64,000 bases of DNA from Streptomyces sp. WZ.A104 (GCF_002382885.1 NZ_NWVL01000025.1:37594-101593), one strand, 5' to 3'; counted from the stretch's first letter, positions 55,170 to 64,000 are shown. Made by a program: numbers and translations. The notes: generated from the letters alone by a model not told the origin.

Positions 55170-56480
55170 TCAGGCGGCCCACCCGCCGGAGGGGCCGTTC
55201 TCGCGGCGCTCGGAGTCCGCTTGGACGTCCTTGGCGAAGGAGGCCATGAGTACGGGAACCGCCTCGGCCTGGAAGTCGACCTCGGAGTCGAACTCCTTGA
55301 TCATTCCTTCCAGCACCAGCAGCGACAGCAGCGGAAAGGCGAACTCGGCCGCGGCGAAGACGCCGTAATCCTTCTGGAGCTTGAACAGCCGCGGTGCGAA
55401 CGCCCCGAGGTCGAAGTCCTTCGACAGCGCCCCGGCCACCTCGTCCACCAGCTCCGTCACCGCGCTGCGGAAGCCCTCCCGGTCCATGTCCGCGGGGAGC
55501 CGCGCGGCGCTGTCGAGCACGATGTCCGCACACTTCGGGCCGTTGCCCTGGGCCATGTTGAGGAAGAAGCCGGCGAAGGAGCGACGCACCGCGTCGGGCA
55601 GCTGCACCACGAAGCCGGCGTCCAGCACCACGACCCGTCCCTCACCGTCCAGGCATAGGTTGCCCGGATGCAGGTCGCAGTGCACCACGCCGTCCACGAA
55701 GAGCATCCGGTAGACCGCCCGGAGCACGTCTCGGACCACCTCCTGGCGGCGGGCCATCGACATGCCGTGGGGCCTGAACCGGCCGATGTCCGAAACGAAC
55801 TCCATGGTGAGCACCGTCGGTCCGCACAGTCCCTCGACGGGCGCGGGGATGCGAAGTTCGGTGTGGTCGGAGAGGTTCCCGCGCAGCGCGAGCAGGGAAT
55901 CGTGTTCGGCGGTGAAGTCGAGCTGGCGCAGGACGGCGCCGCCGAGCTGTCCGATCATCTCCTCGGCGGGCAGGTCCCGCATGCTCGGCAGCAGCTGGCC
56001 GGCCCGCGCGCCGAGCAGGGCCAGCCGCAGATCGGCCTCCAGCACCGGGCGGATGCCGTGCCGCTGCACCTTGACGGCGACCTCGGTGCCGTCGGCGAGC
56101 CGTGCGCGGTGAACACTGGCGATACTGCCGCAGGCCACCGGCTCCCAGTCGAACTCGGCGAAGGCATCGGAGAATCCGGCCTCGGCGAGGGTGCGTGCCA
56201 CCGCCGCCCGTCTCGGCTGCCGCACCTCGTCGGCCAGTTCGCCCAACGCGTCGCACCAGCGTTCGGGGACCAGGTCACGGCGCGTGCTGAGCAGTTGCCC
56301 GGCCTTGACGAAGAACGGCCCCAGCGCGGTCAGCAGCCGGGGAGCGCGGTGCGCCAGCCTGGCCCGGCTTCCGCGGGTCATCGCGTGCGGCACTGCGGCG
56401 ATCAGATGTCCGGTGACGATCAGGGCGGTGGCACAGGCGCGCTTCGGCAGCAGCCACCAGCTGATCCGTTGTTCTCGCAC
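55170..56480 (-). CDS. ABC1/UbiB-family atypical kinase
   Basis: 436 aa. Family motifs: KxGQ in GPFFVKAGQLLSTRRDLVP (residues about 53-71), the Ala-rich loop ACGSIASVHRA replacing a Gly-rich loop, AVKVQRHG, DLHPGN catalytic loop and DAGFV in place of DFG. UbiB proteins use ATP to support quinone/isoprenoid lipid synthesis. The C-terminus does not show the twin hydrophobic helices of E. coli UbiB clearly, although the last third is hydrophobic (FAFPLLSLLVLEGM). Start GTG 56480. The gene stands alone between operons; any link to the enediyne cluster is unproven. Confidence 0.85.
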   Translation of the reverse strand: MREQRISWWLLPKRACATALIVTGHLIAAVPHAMTRGSRARLAHRAPRLLTALGPFFVKAGQLLSTRRDLVPERWCDALGELADEVRQPRRAAVARTLAEAGFSDAFAEFDWEPVACGSIASVHRARLADGTEVAVKVQRHGIRPVLEADLRLALLGARAGQLLPSMRDLPAEEMIGQLGGAVLRQLDFTAEHDSLLALRGNLSDHTELRIPAPVEGLCGPTVLTMEFVSDIGRFRPHGMSMARRQEVVRDVLRAVYRMLFVDGVVHCDLHPGNLCLDGEGRVVVLDAGFVVQLPDAVRRSFAGFFLNMAQGNGPKCADIVLDSAARLPADMDREGFRSAVTELVDEVAGALSKDFDLGAFAPRLFKLQKDYGVFAAAEFAFPLLSLLVLEGMIKEFDSEVDFQAEAVPVLMASFAKDVQADSERRENGPSGGWAA

Positions 56481-56571
56481 GGCAACCCCAGATCCCTCGT
56501 GTCGGGCGGACCGAAGAAGGCCCGCCAGCTAAGAAAGCAGCCCCCGGGCCGTGAGCTGTACGTCAAGTTGC

Positions 56572-57354
56572 TCACTGCGGTGCCCGGCCCGTGCCAGGCG
56601 GTCCGACGTAGGACTGTGCGATGTCCAGCCAGTGGCCGGCCTCCGTCCCGACCCCTGTCAGCGCGAGGTCGTCGCGGTGTCTGCGCCGGGTGACGAGCAG
56701 GCAGAAGTCCTGGGCCGGGCCGGCGATCCGCTGCCCGGCCTCCGGCGGGCCGAAGGCCCACAACTCCCCGGACGGGGCCGTCAGCTCGAAACGGAACGGT
56801 TCGGCCGGAGGCCGCAGACCCCGGGCTCGGTAGGCCAGGTCCCGGGTGCGGGTCCCGAGGAAGACGATGTGACCGATCCGGTCGGTGAGCACGCGCGGAC
56901 GCCCGAGGGCGTCGCGGATGTCCTGGCCGTGCGCGAACAGCTCCGACAGCGCGACCGCAGCGAGCACACTGGCCGGCAGCGGCCCGGCCGGCCACGGCAC
57001 CGGGTCATGGCGCTCCAGTGCGTACAGCCCCTTCTCGGCGGCAGCCCGTTCCTCGGTCCAGCGACGCAGTAGACGGGGGACCGGCTCCGCGACGTACCCG
57101 GCGAGCCCGGCGTCCATCCCGGACTGGAAGTCCTCCCGGACCTGCGCGGTCTCGGCCGCGAAGGCTTCCTCGTCGCTCACCGCGAGCCGTACCAGACGGG
57201 AGACGTACGCCAGGTGAGCCACCTGGTGACGGACCGTCCAGGAGGCGGCGGGGGTCTCCGCCGCCCATTCCTCGGGACTCAGTCCTGACACGAGATCACC
57301 GAGTTCGGTGCCCTCCACAGCCAGATCGGCGTACACGTCCTGCATCGCGGTCAC
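56572..57354 (-). CDS. TIGR03084-type DinB/MDMPI-like metal-binding protein
   Basis: 260 aa. A second protein of the mycothiol-dependent isomerase superfamily: SWTVRHQVAHLAYVSRL with the first metal His, and VALSELFAHGQDIRDALG with the His/Asp pair. Substrate unknown. GTG 57354 overlaps the stop of the MerR gene (GTGA) and is preceded by AAGGA. A downstream ATG at 57345 is also possible. Together with the gene at 53.2 kb, two such proteins lie just outside the biosynthetic locus. Confidence 0.82.
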   Translation of the reverse strand: MTAMQDVYADLAVEGTELGDLVSGLSPEEWAAETPAASWTVRHQVAHLAYVSRLVRLAVSDEEAFAAETAQVREDFQSGMDAGLAGYVAEPVPRLLRRWTEERAAAEKGLYALERHDPVPWPAGPLPASVLAAVALSELFAHGQDIRDALGRPRVLTDRIGHIVFLGTRTRDLAYRARGLRPPAEPFRFELTAPSGELWAFGPPEAGQRIAGPAQDFCLLVTRRRHRDDLALTGVGTEAGHWLDIAQSYVGPPGTGRAPQ

Positions 57355-58085
57355 GTGGCCATTCCTTTCGACGCGCCGAAGAACGCAGCGGGCGAACCGC
57401 GTCCATCCTCCGGGCGCGGGCGGACCGCCGCTTCTTCGCACGTGCTCTCCGCGCCGCCTTCGACGCCCTGGAAGTGACGGACTGATTTGTCCTCCACGGC
57501 GAGGCGCCGCAGCGCGAGCAGCACCGGTTCCAGCAGGAGAATCACCAGCACGGCGCGTTCGGCGGCCTCCCCGGGCCCCCAGTCGCCGTTCAGCTGCTCG
57601 ATGTCCAGCTCCGATGCGCGGTCCGCCAATCGCGCGTACGGCAGCAGCGTCCGCCAGTCGATCCCCGTACCCAGCTCCGACAGGGCGTGCAGAATCTCGC
57701 CGAGACTCCGGGCGGCGGCGGTACCGGTGTCGACGTCCCAGCCCATCTCGGTGATCAGCCTCCGCGCGCCGGCGACGCCCGGAGCCTTCGCCCGCTCGTG
57801 GTCCCCGTCCGGCGACTCTGGCCCGCCGTCGATCGGCGTTCCGAGGATCCGGTGCGCATCCGGCTGCCGCGCCATGGTGCCGAGAACCCTCTTGGCCGCC
57901 ACGACCGACAGTCGGCGCACACCTATCAGCGCCCTAATCAACCGCAGTCGGTGAAGGTGCGCCTCGCCGTACTCGGCGCGGGTCGCGGTGACACGCCTGC
58001 CCGGGGACAGCAGCCCTTCCCGGAGGTAGTACTTGATCGTCGCGGCCGGCACCCCGCTGAGGCTGCTGAGTTCCGCCAACGTCAT
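57351..58085 (-). CDS. MerR-family transcriptional regulator
   Basis: 244 aa from ATG 58085. The N-terminal winged HTH is MerR-type: LAELSSLSGVPAATIKYYLR then GLLSPGRRV and RLRLIRALIGVRRLSV. The C-terminal effector region (about 90-240) is not a metal-binding type I recognise. The frame stays open upstream to 58295, but that extension is Pro/Gly-rich, so I take the start next to the HTH even though its ribosome-binding site (GGCGGGG) is weak. Coupled to the TIGR03084-type gene, which it probably regulates. Confidence 0.82.
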   Translation of the reverse strand: MTLAELSSLSGVPAATIKYYLREGLLSPGRRVTATRAEYGEAHLHRLRLIRALIGVRRLSVVAAKRVLGTMARQPDAHRILGTPIDGGPESPDGDHERAKAPGVAGARRLITEMGWDVDTGTAAARSLGEILHALSELGTGIDWRTLLPYARLADRASELDIEQLNGDWGPGEAAERAVLVILLLEPVLLALRRLAVEDKSVRHFQGVEGGAESTCEEAAVRPRPEDGRGSPAAFFGASKGMAT

Positions 58086-58784
58086 GGGGGCCCCGCCGAT
58101 CTGCCGCGATGCCGCCGGAGCGCCGGGTCCCGTCCTCACGTACAGACTCCCCCGGCTACCGCCGGGCTCCTCGGCGAGGTGGTGCGGGCGTGATGGCGTG
58201 GGCGGCTGCCGCCGCTCGTCGTCCGGACCGGGCGGCGGTCCGGTGCCCTCACCCTCGGCCACCGGATCCGCGCATGCGTGAAGTGGTTTCGTCAAAGGGG
58301 GTCCCTCCTCGGAGAACGCGTGCCTGACCAGGCCGGTCGACGCGGCGGAACGAGTCTGTCGCCGGACCCGGCGATCTGTCTTCTCGTCCGTTGCTCGGTG
58401 CGGATCATCTCCACATCGGTGCGGAACCGACCGGCAGTCACGAAGGAGCGCGCTCTCCGGGGCACGGACGGCTGAGGCGCCCTGCGTTTCTCGGACAGCG
58501 ACTTTGAGGGATTCCTATGCTGCGACCTGCAACGGGTCTGTCAAACGAGCGGCTCTGGTCGGCAGTCGGTGGTGACGGTGAGTAGCGTGCTGAACTCACA
58601 GGTTGCCGCAGTGCGGATGCTTCCGGAGCGACCCGGCGCAGGGTCGACCCACCGTCAGTTGCTCGTGCGCAGGCCGTCAATGAACTGCTTCTTCATGCGT
58701 ACTTCCGCGTACACCTTTCGCCGGATCATCACCTTCGTACTTCGTCGTGCTGGGTGAAGACACCTCGTCAGGCTTACCGGCAGG
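58086..58784. other. Intergenic region (699 bp), no supported gene
   Basis: Upstream of the MerR gene and downstream of the antiporter. I find no domain, convincing ribosome-binding site or repeat in any frame. It should include the MerR promoter. Confidence 0.5.
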
Positions 58785-60050
58785 TCAACCGTGGCCGTCG
58801 CTCCACTCGCTGTCGTTGTTCTTGCGGTCGGCACCGCGGGGGGCCCTGCGGCGAGGTGTTTCTTTGTCGTCGTCGGGGATACCGACGAGTTTCTCGACGT
58901 CGAAGATGCGGGCGATCGGGACGTCCGTGCTGCTGTGGGCCACGATGGAGAAGGCGACGGTGACAGCGATCAGGGTGAACGCCTCCTCGCCCTGGGGGAT
59001 ACCGGCCTGGAGCACCAGCAACCCGTAGACCACGGAGGCGTAGCCTTTGGGGCCGAACCAGGCCGCCGTGAGCTTCTCCTTGCGGTCGAAGTCGGTGCCC
59101 ACCAGGGACAGCAGCAGCGAGGCCGGACGAATGAGGAAGATGGCCAGGACCGCCACCGCGTAGCCGCCGATCGGGAGCTCGCCGAAGAGGTGAGGGGTCA
59201 GCAGAGCTCCGAAGACCAGGAGTGCCGCGAACTTCGCCAGCTCGGCGAGAGCTTCGCCCAGCGGCTCGAAGGCGCTCTTGGCCTCGGGCGCGACAGTGAC
59301 GATCACCGCGCCCGCGGAGAAGGCGGCCAGATACGGGTTGGCATGGGTGAGGTGGCAGGCCGCGTACAGAATCACCGCGACCGCCAGCGGCAACAGGGGC
59401 TGGAGCCGAGGTTCCGCGCCCAGCACACGGAACCGGACGAGCCAGTGCACCAGCAGCGGCAGGGTCACTCCGAAGACCAGCCCGAGCAGGAGTTCACCGC
59501 CGATCGAGGCGAAGCCGACGTCTTCGGCATGGCCGGTGGGTACGGCGGCCGCGATGAGGATGAGGACGAACGGCAGGGCCAGCCCGTCGTTGACGCCGCT
59601 TTCGATGTTGAGCAGTTGCCGTAGCCGGGCGGGGACCTCTTCCCGGCCCACGATGGCCGAGGCGAACACCGGGTCGGTCGGCGCCAGCACGGCGCCGACG
59701 AGGAAGGAGGTCGTCCAGTCGAGGCCGACGAGGAGGTGGGCCAGCAGGGCGACGCCGACGAAAGCCAGCGGCAGGCCGAGGGCGCGGGCGGGGTTGCGCC
59801 ACGCCTGTCGCAGCGCGGGGAAGGAGACGTGCATGCCGTCGGTGAACAGCACCGCGAAGAGCGCCAGGTCGGCGGTGACCCTGACGATGTCGCTGTCCGG
59901 GGTGATGTGGATCAGACCGAGGAAGCCGTCGCTGACGAGCGCGCCGCCCACCAGGAACAGCAGCGATGTGGAGAGCACCGACCGGGCGGCGAGCCCGGAC
60001 AGCAGCACGGCCACCAGCAGCGCCACTCCGAAGACGATGACCAAGACCAC
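58785..60050 (-). CDS. Na+/H+ (cation:proton) antiporter, CPA1/NhaP type
   Basis: A 421-aa membrane protein with 12-13 helices. The ion-binding core motifs are APTDPVFAS (TDP) in helix 5 and LLNIESGVNDGLALPFVL (ND) in helix 6, as in CPA1 exchangers. C-terminal tail about 40 residues, charged. It exchanges cytosolic Na+ or K+ for H+. GTG 60050 with GGGGAG is preferred; the upstream in-frame extension is Arg-rich and not helical. Probably host housekeeping. Confidence 0.88.
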   Translation of the reverse strand: MVLVIVFGVALLVAVLLSGLAARSVLSTSLLFLVGGALVSDGFLGLIHITPDSDIVRVTADLALFAVLFTDGMHVSFPALRQAWRNPARALGLPLAFVGVALLAHLLVGLDWTTSFLVGAVLAPTDPVFASAIVGREEVPARLRQLLNIESGVNDGLALPFVLILIAAAVPTGHAEDVGFASIGGELLLGLVFGVTLPLLVHWLVRFRVLGAEPRLQPLLPLAVAVILYAACHLTHANPYLAAFSAGAVIVTVAPEAKSAFEPLGEALAELAKFAALLVFGALLTPHLFGELPIGGYAVAVLAIFLIRPASLLLSLVGTDFDRKEKLTAAWFGPKGYASVVYGLLVLQAGIPQGEEAFTLIAVTVAFSIVAHSSTDVPIARIFDVEKLVGIPDDDKETPRRRAPRGADRKNNDSEWSDGHG

Positions 60051-60610
60051 CTGACGCGCTCCCCGCTGTCGATCGACGAACCGGCGTCGGCGCCGGTCGG
60101 GCACTGTGCCCGGTCCGAGAAAACCCAACCTCGGACGTCTGCCCGTCGAAAGGCCGGTCACCCGTGCGGCCCCGTACGGACGTGCCTGCTCTCGGGCCCT
60201 GTCCGCCACCACGCCGTGCCGCCGGGGAGACGGTCAGGCCCTGCGCACTTCCGGACGCCATCCGCGTCCCCGCCGAGTCCCGCACCGGCTGGGAGCGGAC
60301 CGAGCCCGTCGCGGAGTCCTTCGGCGGCCCGGGTGGTGGCGGGGGTGTGTCTGGGGCAGGCCGACAGCGACTGGGCTCCCGCCGGGCTCGCGTGACGGAC
60401 CGCTCACCACAGGACGTGCGAGGGCTGACCGGCCCCGTCGGCTCACTGCCGTCGGCGGCCGAAGAGTCGTCGGTCATCAGAACCTCACGATCCCGCAAGG
60501 CATCTGCTGAGCGCCAGGCGTTCGACATCGAGGTTGCAGCGCTCTCGTCAGGGGCGAGGCGGCTGACGAGCCCGCACTGCCGTGTAGAGCCGAAAGGCGC
60601 CCCTCAGCCG

Positions 60611-60632
60611 TGAAAGTCCCCTGGGACTTTCA
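60611..60632. terminator. Small hairpin
   Basis: TGAAAGTCCC-CT-GGGACTTTCA, 10-bp perfect arms, upstream of repeat copy B. Confidence 0.5.
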
Positions 60633-60733
60633 GGCCCATCAACCGGCACGAGCATGAAAGAGCCGAAAGGCCATTCGTGCAGGTCAGGAGCCTCCGCACT
60701 CCCACCACAGCAGGTCACGGAACTCGCTGGTCC

Positions 60734-60970
60734 CTTCCGGGACATCTGACGGGCGGGGTGTTGTGCCCCTTGAGCCCAGGGGGCACAACACCGCAGCAAG
60801 CCATCTGAGCTGCGAATACTCACCTTCAAGGCTCTTCACTGATCACTGTTGGTTTTCAGTACGTTGTACAACGCACGTGCAAGATGATCCAAATGATTGA
60901 CGGCGCGTCAGGAAAACCTGAGCAGCCATCAGCCTCCACGGAGCGTTGTCGCCGAAGCGGCCTCGTAGCG
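60734..60970. repeat. Direct repeat copy B (right boundary of the putative island)
   Basis: Same orientation as copy A (15099-15336). It starts with cttccgggacatctga, identical to the last codons of the XRE-MurA gene, although no murA gene precedes it here. It keeps an equivalent hairpin (60757-60769 and 60780-60792). Similarity continues to about 60970. Confidence 0.75.
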
Positions 60971-61199
60971 CCCCCTGCCGGTTGCGTCGCGGCACACAGA
61001 TCTTGACAGGCACCTCTTCCTCGACGGGTCGGCCGAGTTTCTCGATCTGCGCGGTCAGCTGTGTGATCCACTCCCGTTCCGCTGCGGTCAGCAGAACTGA
61101 CAAGGCCCAGCTCAGAGACACCTCCTCGATCCAGATCCTTTGGGAACGGACCCGAATCCTCCGCCTCGCCGGGCACTGACCCTGGACCGATGCGATCAC
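60843..61199 (-). pseudogene. Small unknown ORF, likely remnant, partly shared with copy A
   Basis: A frame of 118 codons reading LTAAEREWITQLTAQIEKL, EEEVPVKICVPRRNRQG, RGRFGDNAPWRLMAAQV and FLTRRQ. The matching C-terminal part in copy A is interrupted by a stop, so the gene decayed on at least one side. I do not recognise the family. No good start with a ribosome-binding site is visible: GAGGAG abuts the GTG of VSLSWAL with no spacing. It may be the 3' part of an element-encoded gene. Confidence 0.4.
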
Positions 61200-61399
61200 A
61201 GGCGCCCTGCAACGGCTCGCGGCCCTGCCGAACCCCGGCTGCCCAGCAGGGTCCCGTCCCCACGAGCAGCACTGGCCCCGACCGGAACTGTGGAACCCGG
61301 CGCCGTCGCGACAGCCGGGCCACCGACCTCCCCGTGATCAGCCCGGACGACCGAAACGGCCCGCCGGAGAATCCGACGGACCGTCACGAAAGCTCGACG

Positions 61400-61792
61400 C
61401 TAGGTGCTTTTGGTGAGCACCAGGGACCACGACCCATCCGGCTCGCGGAACGCTACCTTCCCCCCGCCGCGTGCGTAGAGCTGAACACCGGAGACCTCAC
61501 CGATGCCACGCTCAGCGATGTTCAGATAGACGAAGTCCTCGCTGAGGAAGTCGCCTCTGTCCACGAAGTTCCAATCGCCGTGGAAATCGGCGGGGTCGCC
61601 GTGCGGGGCCGTCGACAGATCAGTGGCGGTGAACGTGCCGTCGGATTCAAGCCGGATCTCACCGCCGGTCTCATCGTTGCGGTACAGACCGGGCAGGTCT
61701 TCGGCGTCGACCCGAGCCGTGCAGCCCGCGGTGAGTACTGCGGAAGCGGCCAGCGCGGCGGCGAACCAACGTCCACCTGTCAGCTTGCGCAC
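61400..61792 (-). CDS. Small secreted lipoprotein, possible immunity partner
   Basis: 130 aa. Signal peptide with lipobox VLTAGC (Cys at about residue 22), then a domain of about 105 residues rich in Asp/Gly and beta strands (YRNDETGGEIRLESDGTFTA, then GDWNFVDRGDFL). No known family recognised. GTG 61792 overlaps the stop of the upstream ALF-repeat gene (TAGTG), so it is translated with it. Small lipoproteins directly after toxin-like genes are often immunity proteins; this is inference from context only. Confidence 0.7.
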   Translation of the reverse strand: MRKLTGGRWFAAALAASAVLTAGCTARVDAEDLPGLYRNDETGGEIRLESDGTFTATDLSTAPHGDPADFHGDWNFVDRGDFLSEDFVYLNIAERGIGEVSGVQLYARGGGKVAFREPDGSWSLVLTKST

Positions 61793-64000
61793 TACGGCCC
61801 CAGCGTGACGTTGAACTCGACCAGCACGGTCATGGTCGACCCTGGTCCTGAATCGCCGCTGACCCAGTCGATCAGGCCATTGATGGCCTTGCCGGCGGAC
61901 TCTTTGTACCAGTCCTGGTACCCGATGATCGGCGGGCGGGTTGCGGACTCCGCGCTCTGCTCGCTGTACGCCGTGTAACGCCACACCACGCTGCCGTCCG
62001 CGTTCTCCCGGATGGGGGTCATCCGGATCTTCTGTGAGCCCATGAACGCGTACGCGTGGTTTCCGGTGTACCCGGTCAGCCATTCGTCTCCTGGTTGCGT
62101 GACCCCCATGTCCCTGAGCCACTTCAGGCCCTGGACGCCGCCGAGACTGTAGTCGTACATGTACGTGTGGCCCAGCTCGTACTTCCCGGTGCGCACCCAG
62201 TCCGTGAGAAAGTACTCGAGCGTCTCCTGCGTATGCGGGTGCGCGCGGTAGAGGCTGGTGAACTCGTCGTTCGGGCCGAAACACTGGGACCGATCGCCGC
62301 CTCCCGTGAGCCAGCTCCACCCCAGCTCCCACGGTGTAGCGCCGTTTCCGGACGGGATGGGCTTGCCGAACGGCGTCAGACAGCTCTCGGCTCCGGGCGG
62401 AAGTTCGCCGTCGTCGTCGCCGACGGGAACGCTCGCATTGTCGATGGCGTTCTGGATCGCCTGGCGCACCGCGGCCTGGATCACAAGAACGTAGGCCTGG
62501 GTTGCGGCATGCGCGGCGGAGACTGCGTCCTTGCCGGCTTCGATTGCCTGCTTGCGGGCTGTCGTTGCCGAGATCGCGGCGTCCGTGGCGTAGCGCGCGG
62601 CGGTCTCGGCGGACCGCACGGCTCGAGTCGCGGCCTGGCGTGCCACGCGGCTTGCCTTGAGTGCCGCGGCGGCTGCGTTGCTCGCGGTCTGGGCGGACTT
62701 CGCCGCTTCGGCCGCGGACCGCTCGGCGGCATCGGCGTTGTCACGTGCTTCCTGTGCAGACTTCGCCGCATCCTTGGCATACCCCTTGGCGAGGTTGGCC
62801 CACTCAGTCGCTTTGTCAGCGGCCTGGCGTGCAATGGCGGCAGCCTCGGAGGCGCGGGCCGCGTCCTCCTGCGCATTCGCCGCGATCTTGGCCGCGCGTG
62901 CGATCGACGCACGGACCGCGCTGATGTGCGTGGCGCGATCCTGGTCGATCCGCGCGAAGTCGTACTGAGTGGTGGCGATGAACTGGCGGAGCATGAAGGT
63001 GTCGCCCTCGAGCGCGATCTGCGCCGCCGCCTTGGTGTAAGGGCCTCCGGTTGCGAGGAGCGTCGACGCGGCCACCTGGTCGTCCTCGCGTACGGCCGCC
63101 TCGCGGCCGACCCACAGGAAGGTGTGCACGGCCTCGGCGGTCCCCGCGTCCAGTGCGGCCGATGCCTCGCTTCGCACCCTCGTGCCGCTGCTGGGGTCGG
63201 CCAGGATCCTGGCCACCTCGACCCGGTTGTCCTCAGCGGCTGCCTCGACCGCTCCGGTCTCCAGGAATGCCTTGATCTTGGCGTGGTCTTCGGTCTTCAG
63301 AACCTCCGCGGCCGCCGTGGCCACGGCCTGCGTCGACATTGCGGCGAGCGCCGCGACGTTCTCGACGTTGTCCTGCTGCACCGCGAGGACGCGGTCGGTC
63401 GAGATCCAGTTGACGACGTCCTGGTCCGAACCGGACAGCGCGTACTCCGCCGCCTGACGGGTCCAGGTCCCCGGGCCGTCCAAGAGGCGGACCGCCGCCT
63501 TGCGCCCGGCCGCCGCGGCCTGCTCGATGGTTCCGTTCTGCAGTGCTGATTCCGCAGAGCTGATGGCTGCCTGGAGCTCTTCGGAGAGGCGTGCTTCCTG
63601 GGTCCGCTCCCGGTTGAACCGTTCGAGCTCGTTCGACTCCGCTTGCGCCGCGAGTCGTGCCTGCTCGATCGCCTCGCTGGTCTCCTCGGCCAGACTCTCG
63701 GCTTCGGCCTGGCGGGCCGCCGCTTCGACATCCCGCGCCTTGACGACCGCGGCGGCGGCGGCATTCGCCGCCTCGACAGCGGCGTTGGCGGCCAGCGTGG
63801 ACCGGTTGGCGTAGTCGACCGCCTCACCGGCGTGGGCGGCCGCTTCCTTGGCCGCGGCCGCGGCCTTCTCGGCGTGATCGGCGGCGCTGTTGGCCGCGTC
63901 ACGCGCCGTGCGGGCAGCGGCGGCCGCCTGCCCGGCCAGGTTCCGCGCCCTGCCCGCCGCCTGGGTCGCCCTGGCCGCGGCGGCATCCGCCTCGGCGGCG
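61792..64000 (-). CDS. ALF-repeat, Ala-rich coiled-coil polymorphic-toxin-like protein (N-terminus outside window)
   Basis: The frame stays open to the window end; at least 736 residues. First visible part: Ala/Glu/Lys-rich coiled coil. Next come ALF repeats (about nt 63400-63000: KIKAFLETGAVEAAAEDNRV, then SSGTRVRSEASAALDAGTAE, VHTFLWVGREAAVREDDQ), and a second Ala-rich coiled coil (about nt 62900-62450). The C-terminal domain of about 200 residues (from LTPFGKPIPSGNG) is rich in Trp/Tyr/Gly and of unknown fold. This build (long repeats plus variable C-terminus) is typical of secreted Streptomyces polymorphic toxins. Toxicity itself is not shown by any motif I recognise. Confidence 0.75.
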   Translation of the reverse strand, partial: AAEADAAAARATQAAGRARNLAGQAAAAARTARDAANSAADHAEKAAAAAKEAAAHAGEAVDYANRSTLAANAAVEAANAAAAAVVKARDVEAAARQAEAESLAEETSEAIEQARLAAQAESNELERFNRERTQEARLSEELQAAISSAESALQNGTIEQAAAAGRKAAVRLLDGPGTWTRQAAEYALSGSDQDVVNWISTDRVLAVQQDNVENVAALAAMSTQAVATAAAEVLKTEDHAKIKAFLETGAVEAAAEDNRVEVARILADPSSGTRVRSEASAALDAGTAEAVHTFLWVGREAAVREDDQVAASTLLATGGPYTKAAAQIALEGDTFMLRQFIATTQYDFARIDQDRATHISAVRASIARAAKIAANAQEDAARASEAAAIARQAADKATEWANLAKGYAKDAAKSAQEARDNADAAERSAAEAAKSAQTASNAAAAALKASRVARQAATRAVRSAETAARYATDAAISATTARKQAIEAGKDAVSAAHAATQAYVLVIQAAVRQAIQNAIDNASVPVGDDDGELPPGAESCLTPFGKPIPSGNGATPWELGWSWLTGGGDRSQCFGPNDEFTSLYRAHPHTQETLEYFLTDWVRTGKYELGHTYMYDYSLGGVQGLKWLRDMGVTQPGDEWLTGYTGNHAYAFMGSQKIRMTPIRENADGSVVWRYTAYSEQSAESATRPPIIGYQDWYKESAGKAINGLIDWVSGDSGPGSTMTVLVEFNVTLGP

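Larger units (their letters stand above)
60051..61399. other. Intergenic region (1.35 kb) containing repeat copy B
   Basis: No intact gene supported apart from a possible remnant at 60843-61199. A short hairpin lies at 60611-60632, repeat copy B at 60734-60970 with its own hairpin. The rest is featureless. Confidence 0.55.

Overview
The window is high-GC actinobacterial DNA, almost certainly Streptomyces. Codon use is GC-rich, GTG starts and GTGA/ATGA stop-start overlaps are frequent, and the gene families are typical: a GH92 mannosidase, a secreted ricin-type lectin, an AcnA aconitase, a Ser/Thr kinase with a membrane tail, and an XRE-MurA fusion. From memory, the acnA / XRE-MurA neighbourhood matches S. 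coelicolor SCO5999/SCO5998; I could not check this by alignment.

Layout. 1-15.1 kb is core-chromosome-like: GH92 enzyme (partial), histidine phosphatase, FxLYD-like membrane protein, lectin, P-loop/acyltransferase-like/HTH regulator, acnA, kinase, LOG protein, RibD-like reductase and XRE-MurA. At 15.1 kb the character changes. A decayed stretch holds a repeat (copy A), a frameshifted SulP transporter fragment and a group II intron reverse-transcriptase remnant. About 15.9-53.1 kb is a biosynthetic locus bracketed by two paralogous AraC-type regulators facing outwards. At 60.7-61.0 kb a diverged second copy of the 15.1-kb repeat appears (copy B), starting with the same 16 bp found at the end of the murA-like gene. 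This suggests the locus lies in an old integrated island. The right end holds accessory genes and a polymorphic-toxin-like ALF-repeat protein with a coupled lipoprotein.

The main system is an enediyne-type polyketide cluster. On the minus strand, unbV, unbU, pksE (KS-AT-ACP-KR-DH-PPTase, 1961 aa), a hot-dog thioesterase and a flavin reductase form one operon in which every junction is a 4-bp stop-start overlap. On the plus strand, unbL (DUF1702) is coupled to a cytochrome P450, and a GMC oxidoreductase starts divergently from unbV. All five 'minimal enediyne cassette' genes are therefore present. Further genes may tailor, export or resist the product: a DHA2 efflux pump, a carotenoid-cleavage-type oxygenase with a divergent TetR, two CxxC AhpD-fold proteins and an SDR.

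Upstream (19.2-27.5 kb) is a co-directional run that starts with a hydroxycinnamoyl-CoA hydratase/lyase coupled to a 4CL-like ligase. It continues with a DUF899 protein, an SDR, an Asp-nucleophile alpha/beta hydrolase of epoxide-hydrolase type, an acyl-CoA-dehydrogenase-fold flavoenzyme, an F420/NADP reductase-like protein, a GFA protein and a PPOX-class protein. These could make or attach an aromatic unit or be an adjacent catabolic module. I see no chromoprotein apoprotein, glycosyltransferase, aminomutase or iterative aromatic PKS in the window, so the cluster does not match the C-1027, calicheamicin or anthraquinone-fused layouts that I know.
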